Positions 1 through 7,379 of a DNA stretch of 24,048 bases are shown in pieces (the first letter of the stretch is position 1; every line of letters begins with the position of its first letter). Both the position numbers and the translations under genes were made by a program. Below the pieces are notes generated by a model. That model was given only the letters and a program-made list of their open reading frames with translations. It had not been told where the DNA came from and ran no database searches. Source of the stretch: an uncultured Amaricoccus sp. GTDB lineage: Bacteria; Pseudomonadota; Alphaproteobacteria; Rhodobacterales; Rhodobacteraceae. The DNA is taken from positions 1 to 24,048 of the forward strand of contig NZ_CALAGI010000104.1 in assembly GCF_937891315.1 (NCBI RefSeq), in the 5' to 3' direction.

Positions 1-1
1 G

Positions 2-181
2 GCCGGTGCCAATGACGGCATCGGCGACGCCGAGGTACCGGGCGGCTCGAAGGTCAATTTCCAGGGCGACGCCTGGGTCTCGGTTCCGCGCGGCACCTGC
101 CTGACCACCGCGCTGCCGGTCCAGCCGGACGGCACCCCGCGCCGCGGCGCGCTGCAACCCCTGGAGCGCGACCTCCCTTGA
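2..181 (+). CDS. C-terminal end of an unrecognised protein (5' end outside window)
   Basis: An open frame enters from the left edge and ends at TGA 179-181, giving the last 59 residues. It reads as plausible coding sequence (G/C-rich third positions) and contains a stretch GDAWVSVPRGTCL followed by TALPVQPDG, ending in ERDLP. I do not recognise the family. No membrane segment or catalytic motif is visible in the part present. It converges on the gene ending at 270 on the other strand. The frame choice rests only on codon bias and on the absence of stops, so function is left open. Confidence 0.55.
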   Translation, partial: AGANDGIGDAEVPGGSKVNFQGDAWVSVPRGTCLTTALPVQPDGTPRRGALQPLERDLP

Positions 182-219
182 GTAGCCGGGCGACCCGCGT
201 CCGTGTCCCGGCGCACACC

Positions 220-238
220 CGCCGCTGGCGGAGCGGCG
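220..238. terminator. Possible bidirectional hairpin terminator between convergent genes
   Basis: CGCCGCT and AGCGGCG form a perfect 7-bp stem around a 5-nt loop, in the 88-bp gap between the gene ending at 181 (plus) and the one ending at 270 (minus). No U-tract follows on either strand, so this is a weak candidate in GC-rich DNA. Confidence 0.25.
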
Positions 239-269
239 AAAATGAGCGCCGCGCCAGACGCGGGCGCCG

Positions 270-1004
270 TCAGGACGCGAGGCAGCCCTTCGGGTCGCCC
301 GCCGCGTAGCCGCGCTGGAAGGCCGCCTCCCGTTCCGCGATCGTGCCGAGCCCGAGCCCGCCGAGCGCCTCCGGGCCGCCGCCCCACCAACTCGCCCGCG
401 CCTCGGCGACACGGCGCGTGCCCAGGATGGCGAGGCCGTAGCGCCCCTCCGGTACCGGTCCGATCCGGCGGGCGGCGTCCCGCGCCCAGACCCCGGCGAG
501 GCAGTCGGTCCCCGCCACGGAGCCCGAGCCGCCGAGCTGGTCGAGCGCCGGTCCCGCGGCGACGGCGGCGATGACGAGCTTGGTCGCCTGATCCTCGATC
601 TCGCGCATCTGAGCCGGCATCGCCGCGAAGAGAGCGAGGTCGAAATAGAGCGCGCGGTTGTCCGGACAGTAGAACGGGCCGGTCGCCTGTCCCGCGCCGG
701 CGCAAGGCGCCGGCGTCGCCTCGACGAAATAGCGGTGCCCGGCGATCCGGTAGCCGCGCCCCATGCCAGAGAAAAGCCGCCCCCAGGTCGCCTGAATATC
801 CGCGAGCGTCACGTCGATACGGCGCGACTGCGCATCGGCGGCGTCGGATGTCACCTTCGACGGCGGCTCGCGATTGGCGAACGCCGCGGCGAAACCGACC
901 GCGCCCAGGCCAACCAGCAGCGCGACGATTCCGAGGACCGGCCCCGCGCGGCGGGCGATCGAGGGCGCGGGCGGGACGGCGGGCGCGGGGATCGGTCGGC
1001 TCAT
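270..1004 (-). CDS. Membrane-anchored YpfJ-like zinc metallopeptidase homologue lacking the HExxH motif
   Basis: This 244-residue protein has a Pro/Ala-rich start, one hydrophobic segment (about residues 21-43) and then a domain resembling the neutral zinc metallopeptidase family (YpfJ, PF04228 type). Family signatures seen are QATWGRLF (71-78), GPFYCPDNRALYFDL (109-123), DCLAGVWA (167-174) and a C-terminal FQRGYAAGDPKGC (229-241). In active members a V-I-A-H-E-x-G-H-H segment carries the zinc ligands and catalytic Glu, with a further acidic ligand just before the DCFAGVWA box. Here the aligned segment is VIAAVAAGP (144-152) and the acidic position is Val, so catalysis is unlikely. The start at 1004 is chosen over an upstream in-frame ATG because GGAAGAGC precedes it and the upstream extension runs through dsbB. 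The family match is by eye. A structural or regulatory role is inference. Confidence 0.8.
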   Translation of the reverse strand: MSRPIPAPAVPPAPSIARRAGPVLGIVALLVGLGAVGFAAAFANREPPSKVTSDAADAQSRRIDVTLADIQATWGRLFSGMGRGYRIAGHRYFVEATPAPCAGAGQATGPFYCPDNRALYFDLALFAAMPAQMREIEDQATKLVIAAVAAGPALDQLGGSGSVAGTDCLAGVWARDAARRIGPVPEGRYGLAILGTRRVAEARASWWGGGPEALGGLGLGTIAEREAAFQRGYAAGDPKGCLAS

Positions 1005-1098
1005 GCTCTTCCTCCGCGCGGGCGCGTGGCGGCGGCCTTGACGCGCCCCGCGGCCTGTGATTCTTGGGGCCGAGTTATCCGAACAAGGCCTGAAGAAA

Positions 1099-1596
1099 GT
1101 GCTAGCGCACAGCCCAGACGCGGACCGCCTTGCGCGGCGACGTGGAATCGGCGCCGCCGCCGGTTCCGCCGCGCTGCTCCTCGGCGCGCTCGGTTTCCAG
1201 TATCTTGGCGGCCTCGCGCCCTGCCATCTCTGCCTGCTGCAGCGCTGGCCGCACGCGGTCGCCGTGCTGCTCGGTCTGTCGCTTCTCGTCGTTCCGGCCC
1301 GCGTCACGCTGGCGCTCGGCGCGCTCACCCTGCTGGTGGGCGCGGGCATCGGCGCCTATCACGTCGGCGTCGAACAGAAATGGTGGCAGGGACCGATGAC
1401 CTGCACCGCGCCGGATCCCGGCTCGATCCCGGCCGGGGATCTGCTGAACCAGATCCTCGCGACGCCGGTGGTGCTGTGCGATCAGGTGGCCTGGAGCTTT
1501 CTCGGCGTCTCGATGGCCGGATGGAACGCGATCCTGTCGCTGATCCTCGCCGGCCTTTGGCTGCGCGCCTACGCCTCGAGCTCGGCGTCCCAGTAG
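1099..1596 (+). CDS. DsbB-family disulfide bond formation protein
   Basis: An inner-membrane quinone reductase family that reoxidises DsbA, giving periplasmic disulfide formation. The 165-residue protein has four hydrophobic segments (about 18-38, 50-66, 68-88, 136-156). The first periplasmic cysteine pair is in PCHLC (C42, C45), followed by QRWPH. The second pair is C102 (in MTCTAP) and C127 (in VVLCDQVAWSF). The tail WSFLGVSMAGWNA is typical of DsbB in Rhodobacterales. The start is uncertain: GTG 1099 gives the short cytosolic N-terminus usual for the family, with AAGG about 10 nt upstream; GTG 1057 would add 14 residues but has no ribosome site. The 3' end overlaps the convergent HNH gene by 28 bp. 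No DsbA gene lies nearby. Confidence 0.87.
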   Translation: MLAHSPDADRLARRRGIGAAAGSAALLLGALGFQYLGGLAPCHLCLLQRWPHAVAVLLGLSLLVVPARVTLALGALTLLVGAGIGAYHVGVEQKWWQGPMTCTAPDPGSIPAGDLLNQILATPVVLCDQVAWSFLGVSMAGWNAILSLILAGLWLRAYASSSASQ

Positions 1597-2156
1597 AGAT
1601 AGTCCATCCAGCTGACGTGCAGATGGTTCGGCGGGAACTTGCGCCCGACGTTCTGAAGCCGCTCCGGCGTCGGGCGGTAGGCCGCGCGGCGAAGATGCAT
1701 CCCCGCCTGCCGCAGCGTCTTCGACCCCTTGCGCAGGTTGCAAGGGCCGCAGGACGCGACGACGTTCTCCCAGGTGGTTCGCCCGCCCTTCGACCGCGGC
1801 ACCACATGGTCGAAGGTGAGATGATCCTTCGCGCCGCAATACTGGCAGGTGAATTCGTCGCGCAGGAACAGGTTGAAGCGGGTGAAGGCCGAGGAGCGCG
1901 CCGGCTTCACATAGTCCTTCAGCACCACGACCGACGGGATGCGGATCCGCACCGAAGGCGAATGCACCATCGCATCATATTCGGCCAGCACCACCACCCG
2001 GTCGAGGATCGCCGCCTTGATGGCCTCCTGCCACGGCCAGAGCGACAGCGGCAGATAGGAAAGAGGGCGAAAATCGGCGTTGAGGACCAGAGCGGGATGA
2101 TCTCGCAACCCGGTGGGATTGCGAATGAAACTGGGCGTATGAGTGCTTTGCAGCAT
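1569..2156 (-). CDS. HNH endonuclease
   Basis: A 195-residue protein with an N-terminal region of about 95 residues followed by a treble-clef HNH domain. Two zinc-binding CxxC knuckles are visible (CQYC at 104-107 and CGPC at 136-139), the central FDHVVPRSKGG contains D116-H117, and N131 and N140 follow. This is a common stand-alone HNH protein of alphaproteobacteria; its target and role are not established. ATG 2156 has AAGGGAT about 7 nt upstream, and a good sigma-70-like promoter lies 69 nt before it. No restriction, phage or intron partner surrounds it, so a housekeeping or DNA-repair role is more likely than a mobile one (inference). It converges with and overlaps dsbB. Confidence 0.9.
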   Translation of the reverse strand: MLQSTHTPSFIRNPTGLRDHPALVLNADFRPLSYLPLSLWPWQEAIKAAILDRVVVLAEYDAMVHSPSVRIRIPSVVVLKDYVKPARSSAFTRFNLFLRDEFTCQYCGAKDHLTFDHVVPRSKGGRTTWENVVASCGPCNLRKGSKTLRQAGMHLRRAAYRPTPERLQNVGRKFPPNHLHVSWMDYLYWDAELEA

Positions 2157-2224
2157 GTATACATCCCTTGCGCGGGTCTGACGCGTTCCCGGCGGATGCG
2201 CGTGGAACGACGAACCCTGCTTCG

Positions 2225-2252
2225 ACTATATCTCGTCAAGATGGACTGGCAA
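2225..2252 (-). promoter_or_regulatory. Candidate sigma-70 promoter for the HNH gene
   Basis: On the minus strand TTGCCA (2252-2247) and TATAGT (2230-2225) are separated by 16 nt, matching the -35 and -10 consensus at 5 of 6 positions each. Expected transcription start is near 2218, giving a leader of about 60 nt to the ATG at 2156. It lies in the 167-bp gap before the downstream-reading esterase gene. Confidence 0.5.
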
Positions 2253-2323
2253 GCCCCTAGATACCGGCATGGTTTCCAGTGCCTGCCACAATATCGCGCA
2301 GGTCCGACGGTTCTGTGACGCGG

Positions 2324-2989
2324 CTAGCCCGCGGCGGCGAACCGATCGCGGATGAAATCGAGCGCGAGGCCGAGCCCGTCGGGCGCTATTCCGTGTGCGG
2401 TGCCGCGAGACACGTGGGCATAGGTCTCGACGCCGGCGGCGACCAGCGCGTCGCCCGCTTCCGACAGGTGCGCGATCGGCACCATCGGATCAACGTCGCC
2501 ATGGACGAGCAGAACGGGCGGCTTGCTCGCGATCTCGCCCGCCAGCCGCTCGGGCCGCAGCAGCCGGCCCGAAAAACCGACGATCCCGGCGAAGGACTTC
2601 GCCCGCCGCAGTCCGACATGCAGCGCCATCATCGTGCCCTGGCTGAAGCCGAAGAGCACGGTGCGCTCCGGCCCGATCCCCTGCTCGGCCACCGCGTCGA
2701 GCCAGGCGTCGAGCGTTGCATAGGCCTTCTCCGCCGCGGCCTCGGCCACCGCCTCGGGCGTGCCATCGAGCCGCGGAATGGGAAACCACTGGAACCCCAT
2801 GGGATTGTTGCGGCAGGGTTCGGGCGCGTTCGGCGCGAGAAACCGCGTATTCGGCAGGTGCGGCGCCAGCGGATCGGCGAGGCCGATCAGATCCCCCCCG
2901 TCCGCGCCATAGCCATGCAGGAAGATGACAAGGCTGTCGGCGCGACCCGAGGCGGCGGGGCGTTCGGCCGTGGTCAGAAGTCCGGTCAT
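2324..2989 (-). CDS. Phospholipase/carboxylesterase family alpha/beta hydrolase
   Basis: A 221-residue cytosolic serine hydrolase of the small carboxylesterase/lysophospholipase type (Abhydrolase_2, PF02230), which cleaves short-chain or acyl esters. The sequence shows FLHGYGADG (23-31), the oxyanion-hole region; the nucleophile elbow GFSQG (S116); the acid in HGDVDPMVP (D167); and the catalytic His in GTAHG (H199). The triad is complete and the length is typical. No signal peptide is seen. ATG 2989 overlaps the TGA of the upstream glycosylase gene by 4 bp (ATGA), so the two are translationally coupled. The physiological substrate cannot be read from sequence. Confidence 0.92.
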   Translation of the reverse strand: MTGLLTTAERPAASGRADSLVIFLHGYGADGGDLIGLADPLAPHLPNTRFLAPNAPEPCRNNPMGFQWFPIPRLDGTPEAVAEAAAEKAYATLDAWLDAVAEQGIGPERTVLFGFSQGTMMALHVGLRRAKSFAGIVGFSGRLLRPERLAGEIASKPPVLLVHGDVDPMVPIAHLSEAGDALVAAGVETYAHVSRGTAHGIAPDGLGLALDFIRDRFAAAG

Positions 2990-3615
2990 CGCACACCCTC
3001 GCGCTGATTCATGACGCGGTAATAGGCCCAGAGCAACCGGGCCGCAACCGCGCGCCAGGGCGACCAGGCGAGGCTCATGGCGCGGAGATCGCTCTCGCTC
3101 GGGCGGGTTTCGATCTGGAAGAGCACTCGGGCCGCGTCGCGCAGCGCGAGGTCGCCGGGCGCGAAGACGTCGGCCCGACCGAGGCTGAACATCGCATAGA
3201 TTTCGGCGGTCCAGACCCCGACGCCCTTGACGCGGACCAGTTCGGCGACGACTTCCTCGGTCGGCAGCGCGCGCAAGGCGGCGAAATCGAGGCCGCCGCC
3301 CGCGATCGCCCGGGCATAGGCGATCTTTTGTCGCGACAGGCCGCAACCACGCAGAAGCTCGTCGGACAGCGCCGCGAGCCCGATCGGCTCGGTCGCGCCC
3401 GCCGCCTCGAGGCGCGCCCAGATCGCCGCGGCGGAGGCGGTCGAAACCTGCTGGCTGACGATCGCCGAGAAGAGCGTGGCAAAGCCGTCGGCGCGGCGGC
3501 GCAGCGGCAAGGGGCCGGTCAGCTCCAGCGCGCGGGCGAATCGCGGCTCGACGGCGGCGAGCCAGGCGGCGCCCTCGGCCACGTCCGACTCGGTCTCGAT
3601 GATCCGTCCAACCAT
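2986..3615 (-). CDS. DNA-3-methyladenine glycosylase II-like protein (HhH-GPD, AlkA-type)
   Basis: Base-excision repair glycosylase of the HhH-GPD superfamily, 209 residues, removing alkylated bases. It contains SAIVSQQVST (50-59), typical of AlkA-type enzymes, then the helix-hairpin-helix RVKGVGVWTAEIY (128-140), and then APGDLALRD with the expected catalytic Asp (D155). It is shorter than E. coli AlkA (282 residues) and lacks the N-terminal TBP-like domain, as in many bacterial AlkA-like proteins. There is no FeS-cluster cysteine tail, which argues against Nth or MutY. ATG 3615 is preceded by GGGGAAGGG; an in-frame ATG at 3747 exists but would run past the divergent lipase start. It is first in a two-gene unit with the esterase; no ada gene is present. 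Confidence 0.9.
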   Translation of the reverse strand: MVGRIIETESDVAEGAAWLAAVEPRFARALELTGPLPLRRRADGFATLFSAIVSQQVSTASAAAIWARLEAAGATEPIGLAALSDELLRGCGLSRQKIAYARAIAGGGLDFAALRALPTEEVVAELVRVKGVGVWTAEIYAMFSLGRADVFAPGDLALRDAARVLFQIETRPSESDLRAMSLAWSPWRAVAARLLWAYYRVMNQREGVR

Positions 3616-3736
3616 GCGCCCTTCCCCACCGCGGCCGCGCCCGCCGGTCAAGCCCTCCGCGACACGCAGGCGCATTTTCCGGATGACCGCGCGCCGGGTC
3701 TCGCGTCCGCCGGCGAAGCCGGCTAGCATCGCGTCC

Positions 3737-4471
3737 ATGCTTCGCACTCCCCTCGCCCTGTTTCTCGCGATCGCGCTCGGGTCGCCGGTCCTCGCCCAGG
3801 AAGACGGCGGCTGCGTCGTGCTGCTGCACGGGCTCGGCCGCGGCGAATCCTCGTTCCTGGTGATGGAGGAGGCGCTCGGCGCGGCCGGGTTCCATGTGGT
3901 GAACGAGGGCTATCCCTCGACCGAGATGACCATCGAGGACGCGCTCGGCTACGTCACCGACGCGGTGAAGCTCTGCGGCGAGGAGCGGGTGAATTTCGTC
4001 ACCCATTCGATGGGCGGCATCCTCGCCCGCGGCTGGCTCGCGATGAACCGGCCGGCCAACATGGGCCGCGTGGTGATGCTGGCGCCGCCGAACCAGGGGT
4101 CGGAGATTTCCGACGCCTTCCGCGACCTCGGCCTCTATCGCAGGCTGACCGGTCCCGCCGGCCAGGAGCTGACCACCGACGGCATCGTCGGACAGCTCGG
4201 GCCGGTCGATTTCGAGCTCGGCGTCGTCGCCGGCGATCGCTCGATCAATCCGCTGTTCTCCAGCATGATCAAAGGGCCCGACGACGGCACCGTCTCGGTG
4301 GCGAGCACCAGGGTCGAGGGCATGGCCGACCATATCGTCCTGCCGGTCAGCCACACATTCCTGATGAACAACCCGCTGGTGATCGCACAGACCGTGACCT
4401 TTCTGCGCACTGGCCATTTCGACCACGCGCTCACCTTCCGCGAACTGCTCCGGCGCCTGACCGCCCGCTGA
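3737..4471 (+). CDS. Exported lipase-like alpha/beta hydrolase
   Basis: A 244-residue protein with an evident signal peptide (hydrophobic 5-20, likely cleaved after LAQ at 19-21), so it should act in the periplasm or outside. The mature part starts with a beta-strand and oxyanion-hole region VVLLHGLGRGESS (27-39). The nucleophile elbow is THSMGG (S91), the acid probably D182 or D183 in GPDDGTVSV, and the catalytic His is H206 in VSHTFLM. This arrangement matches the triacylglycerol-lipase/PGAP1-like group. The gene is divergent from the glycosylase gene with a 121-bp gap. No convincing Shine-Dalgarno precedes ATG 3737, so the start is supported mainly by the signal peptide that begins there. 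The substrate is unknown. Confidence 0.88.
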   Translation: MLRTPLALFLAIALGSPVLAQEDGGCVVLLHGLGRGESSFLVMEEALGAAGFHVVNEGYPSTEMTIEDALGYVTDAVKLCGEERVNFVTHSMGGILARGWLAMNRPANMGRVVMLAPPNQGSEISDAFRDLGLYRRLTGPAGQELTTDGIVGQLGPVDFELGVVAGDRSINPLFSSMIKGPDDGTVSVASTRVEGMADHIVLPVSHTFLMNNPLVIAQTVTFLRTGHFDHALTFRELLRRLTAR

Positions 4472-4535
4472 CAACCGCCGCCCGGCTTCCGATTGACCAC
4501 GGATCGACGCCGGACCTCCCGAAAGCCCGCCTGAT

Positions 4536-5831
4536 CTACGGCGCGGCGGGGCTCGCGTCCGGCGTCCCGGACGGCAGATGGCTCAGAAAGTTCCGCCGCA
4601 GTTCCCGGATCCGCTCCGGATAATCCTTCGGGAACGTCCAGTAGTGCGCGCCGGAGGGGGCCGTGTCCTCGATCAGCCCGCGCTCGTCGGGGCGGGGGTG
4701 GAAGATCAGCTTCACCAGCACGTCGTTGCTGACCCAGGGGTCGTCGTACCAGAAGGTATGCGAGGTCGCGGCGAGGCCGGGCATGTCATCGGGCCGCACC
4801 CGCAGGATCTCGAGTCCCTGGTCCCGCGCCGCGGTCAGCAGCCAGTCCGTCGCCTCGGGGCTGAGTTCGGCGAGGTCAGGCCGGCCGGCGCGCGAGGCGC
4901 GGTTGACGATGCCCGAGAGCCGAAGGGCGCTGTCGCCGAGATTGACCGCCGTCGTCACCCGTCGCGCATGCGGCCCATAGACGCGCATATCCTCGACGAA
5001 GTCGCGGAAATCGGCGTCGGGCGCGGCGTGATACACCTCGCCCAGCCGATCGGCGGCGACCGGATAGTTCTCGGCCACGCGGGCGAGCGCGTCGCTGCCG
5101 ACCGTCGCGCCGGCGCTGTAGGTGAAGACATTGACGTGCTCGGCGTCGGTATGTTCGGCCAGCAGGTCGATCAGCTCGGCCAGATGCGGCGCGGCGCCGA
5201 AGGCCGTCTCGATGTCGCTGGGGTAGCGCAGGAAATTCTCCGCCGTCGGCCAAGCGTAGAGCACGACCACGGAGTCGCGCCCGAGAAAATGGTGGAGCTG
5301 CGACGCCTGCCCCGCCGCCCGCTCGACCGTGGTGTTCGCGCCATGGACATAGACGAGGATATCGGGGTCGCGCGACCTGGCGAGCTCGGCGTTGATCTCG
5401 TCGAGCCAGGCCGTCACGTTGGCGTCGGGACCTTCCTGCGGGTCCGAGAGCGTCCCCGCCTCGCGCATCCGCTCCAGATTGATGAACGGCCGGTCGTCGG
5501 GATCGCCGCTCATCGTCCATTCGCGGATCTGGTCGAGCGTCGAGCCCTCGTCGCCGATTCGCAGATCCGCCGCGCCGACATGCAGGCGGCGGTCCGGGGC
5601 GACCGTGTAGATCCGGTTGTCGCGCGGTCCGATCGGCAGGCGGTTGGTCGCATAGAAGATGCTGATCTCGCTGCCATCGGCCAGCGCCGGGGCGAGATCG
5701 AAAAGCCGGTCGCTTCCGTCCTGAAAGAGAAGCGGCGCCGGCATCAGCCGCATGGGCGGGTGGTAGAACACGAAGAACGCGGCCACCGACGCGGCGACCA
5801 CGACGACGAAGAACGCGAGCCAGCGAAACAT
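4536..5831 (-). CDS. Membrane-anchored DUF900-type alpha/beta hydrolase
   Basis: This 431-residue protein begins with a hydrophobic anchor or uncleaved signal (about 5-23). It then shows the features of the DUF900 family (PF05990): FYATNR (59-64), VYVHGANTTVERA (160-172), and the nucleophile elbow TYSAG (S239). D275 in APDADF and H365 in ATSHTFWYDDPWVS are candidates for the remaining triad residues (tentative). Members are serine hydrolases of largely unknown substrate. ATG 5831 is preferred to two GTG codons at 5840 and 5837, which would add only three residues; no strong ribosome site separates them. It is convergent with the lipase-like gene (64-bp gap) and divergent from the MFS gene. 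It is the third alpha/beta hydrolase within 3.5 kb, but the three are not in one operon. Confidence 0.87.
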   Translation of the reverse strand: MFRWLAFFVVVVAASVAAFFVFYHPPMRLMPAPLLFQDGSDRLFDLAPALADGSEISIFYATNRLPIGPRDNRIYTVAPDRRLHVGAADLRIGDEGSTLDQIREWTMSGDPDDRPFINLERMREAGTLSDPQEGPDANVTAWLDEINAELARSRDPDILVYVHGANTTVERAAGQASQLHHFLGRDSVVVLYAWPTAENFLRYPSDIETAFGAAPHLAELIDLLAEHTDAEHVNVFTYSAGATVGSDALARVAENYPVAADRLGEVYHAAPDADFRDFVEDMRVYGPHARRVTTAVNLGDSALRLSGIVNRASRAGRPDLAELSPEATDWLLTAARDQGLEILRVRPDDMPGLAATSHTFWYDDPWVSNDVLVKLIFHPRPDERGLIEDTAPSGAHYWTFPKDYPERIRELRRNFLSHLPSGTPDASPAAP

Positions 5832-5932
5832 GATCACCACGAAACCAGCCGGGCAATCGCGCCCGCGTCCGTCGGCATAGGGTCAAAGCGCGCCGGGGGA
5901 AAGGGACGGGCGCGGGGATCACGGGAAAACGA

Positions 5933-5978
5933 CCGCGAGATCGCGGGTTCCGCGGCGCGGCGGAATTCGCTTTAAGCG
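5933..5978 (+). promoter_or_regulatory. Two palindromes directly upstream of the MFS gene
   Basis: CCGCGA-GA-TCGCGG (5933-5946) and CGCTT-T-AAGCG (5968-5978) are perfect inverted repeats in the 151-bp divergent region. The second sits 4 nt before the ATG, where a ribosome site would normally be. Operator function is inference; no adjacent regulator gene is seen. Confidence 0.35.
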
Positions 5979-5982
5979 CCGG

Positions 5983-7212
5983 ATGACCAGCGTCGATTCC
6001 AGTTCCCTCCCGTCCGATCGCCGCGCCCGGCGCAATGTCGGCGTCCTCGTGGCGGCGACCATGATCCTCGGCAGCCAGCTTCCGGTGCATTTCATCCTCG
6101 GCGGCCTCGCCGGCCAGATGCTCAGCCCGAACAAGTGCTTCTCCACCCTGCCGATCTCGCTGATCGTCTTCGGCTCGATGCTGTCGGCGCCCGTCCTCAG
6201 CGCCGTCATGCAGCGCCGGGGCCGCGCCTTCGGCTTCGTGCTCGGCGCGGCGGGTGGCGGGATCGGCGCGGCGCTCTGCGCGGTGGCATTGCTCAGCGAC
6301 TCCTTCGCGCTGTTTCTCGCCGGCTCGGCCTTGACCGGGGTCTATATGTGCGCGCAGGGCTTCTTCCGCTTCGCCGCCACCGACGGCGCGAGCCCGGAAT
6401 TCCGGCCAAAAGCGATTTCCCGGGTAATGGTGGCGGGGCTCGTCTCGGCGATCCTCGGACCGCAGCTCGTCAAGCTGACCGCCGACGCCTTCGCCCCCGT
6501 TCCCTTCGCCGGCGCCTACGCCGCCGTCGTGCTGCTGAACGTCGTCGGCGTTTTCGTTTTCGCCTTTCTCGACAGCCCGCGCCCGGCGCCGCCACCTCCG
6601 GACGGGCCGCGGGCGCGCAGCTATCTCGATCTCGCCCGCGCGCCGCGCATCGCCGTCGCCATGCTTTGCGCGATGGTCTCCTACGCGCTGATGAACCTCG
6701 TGATGACCGCGACGCCGCTCGCGGTGGTCGGCTGCGGCTTCGGCACGGCGGCCTCGGCCGACGTGGTCAGCGGCCATGTACTCGCCATGTTCGCGCCATC
6801 CTTCTTCACCGGCGGGCTCGTCGTCCGCTTCGGGGCGGAGCCGATCATCGCCATCGGCCTCGTCTTTCTCGCCGCCGCCGGGGCGGTCGCGCTCGCCGGG
6901 GTTGATCTGCTGAATTTCTTCGGCGCGCTGATCCTGCTCGGGATCGGCTGGAACTTCGGTTTCATCGGCGCGACGGCGATGCTGACCGCGAGCCACCGCC
7001 CCGAGGAGCGCGGCAAGGTTCAGGGCATGAACGATTTCCTGGTCTTCGGCCTCGTCGGCCTCACCTCGCTCGCCTCGGGCGGCCTGATGAACTGCGTCGC
7101 CGGCGACGCGGTGTCCGGCTGGCACGCCGTCAACCTCGCCATGATCCCGATGCTCGCCGCCGCTGGCGCCGGATTGGTCTGGCTCCGCCTCCGCGAAGGG
7201 CGTCCGGCCTAG
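5983..7212 (+). CDS. Major facilitator superfamily transporter
   Basis: A 409-residue hydrophobic protein with two halves of about six membrane segments each, joined by a Pro/Arg-rich cytosolic loop near residues 200-215 (PRPAPPPPDGPRARS). It starts with a short charged tail and the first helix GVLVAATMILGSQLP. A basic MFS-A-like loop follows helix 2 (VMQRRGRAFGF, about 75-85), and a second charged loop, SHRPEERGKVQG, lies near 339-350. This type of YfkF/YbfB-like MFS protein is common in Rhodobacterales; the substrate is unknown. ATG 5983 lacks a Shine-Dalgarno and is preceded by a palindrome. The TAG stop at 7210-7212 overlaps the stop of the convergent small frame on the other strand. Confidence 0.88.
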   Translation: MTSVDSSSLPSDRRARRNVGVLVAATMILGSQLPVHFILGGLAGQMLSPNKCFSTLPISLIVFGSMLSAPVLSAVMQRRGRAFGFVLGAAGGGIGAALCAVALLSDSFALFLAGSALTGVYMCAQGFFRFAATDGASPEFRPKAISRVMVAGLVSAILGPQLVKLTADAFAPVPFAGAYAAVVLLNVVGVFVFAFLDSPRPAPPPPDGPRARSYLDLARAPRIAVAMLCAMVSYALMNLVMTATPLAVVGCGFGTAASADVVSGHVLAMFAPSFFTGGLVVRFGAEPIIAIGLVFLAAAGAVALAGVDLLNFFGALILLGIGWNFGFIGATAMLTASHRPEERGKVQGMNDFLVFGLVGLTSLASGGLMNCVAGDAVSGWHAVNLAMIPMLAAAGAGLVWLRLREGRPA

Positions 7213-7379
7213 CCCGTCCACAATCCGCCCAGAACCGCCAGCCATTCACGCGGACGGCGGCGCGGCGCCGGTTGCGTCGGGCGCGTGACCGGCTCGGGGT
7301 CACTGGCGGCGTCGGGGAGCGCGATCCAGTCCTCGACGCTCAGAGGCGCCGGGTCCGGCCGCGGGTCGGACGGCGTCAA
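7209..7379 (-). CDS. Possible small protein coupled to the ABM gene (56 aa, TTG start)
   Basis: Directly after the ABM-domain gene, a TTG (7379-7377) overlaps that gene's TGA in the manner of coupled starts and opens a 56-residue frame to TAG 7211-7209. The product is Pro/Asp-rich with LSVEDWIALPDAA in the middle and an Arg cluster followed by PREWLAVLGGLWTG at the end. That composition looks more like protein than like a random shadow. It is not a family I recognise. It could be noise: TTG is a rare start and the length is short. Its stop shares the palindrome CTAG with the stop of the convergent MFS gene. Confidence 0.4.
   Translation of the reverse strand: MTPSDPRPDPAPLSVEDWIALPDAASDPEPVTRPTQPAPRRRPREWLAVLGGLWTG

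Noticed and set aside
735..2318. A 527-codon plus-strand frame spanning the metallopeptidase-like, dsbB and HNH genes
   Set aside because: It is out of phase with all three supported genes, Arg-rich and without motifs.
2990..4474. N-terminal extension of the carboxylesterase frame up to 4474 on the minus strand
   Set aside because: It is antisense to the lipase gene and out of frame with the glycosylase gene. The esterase is complete from ATG 2989.
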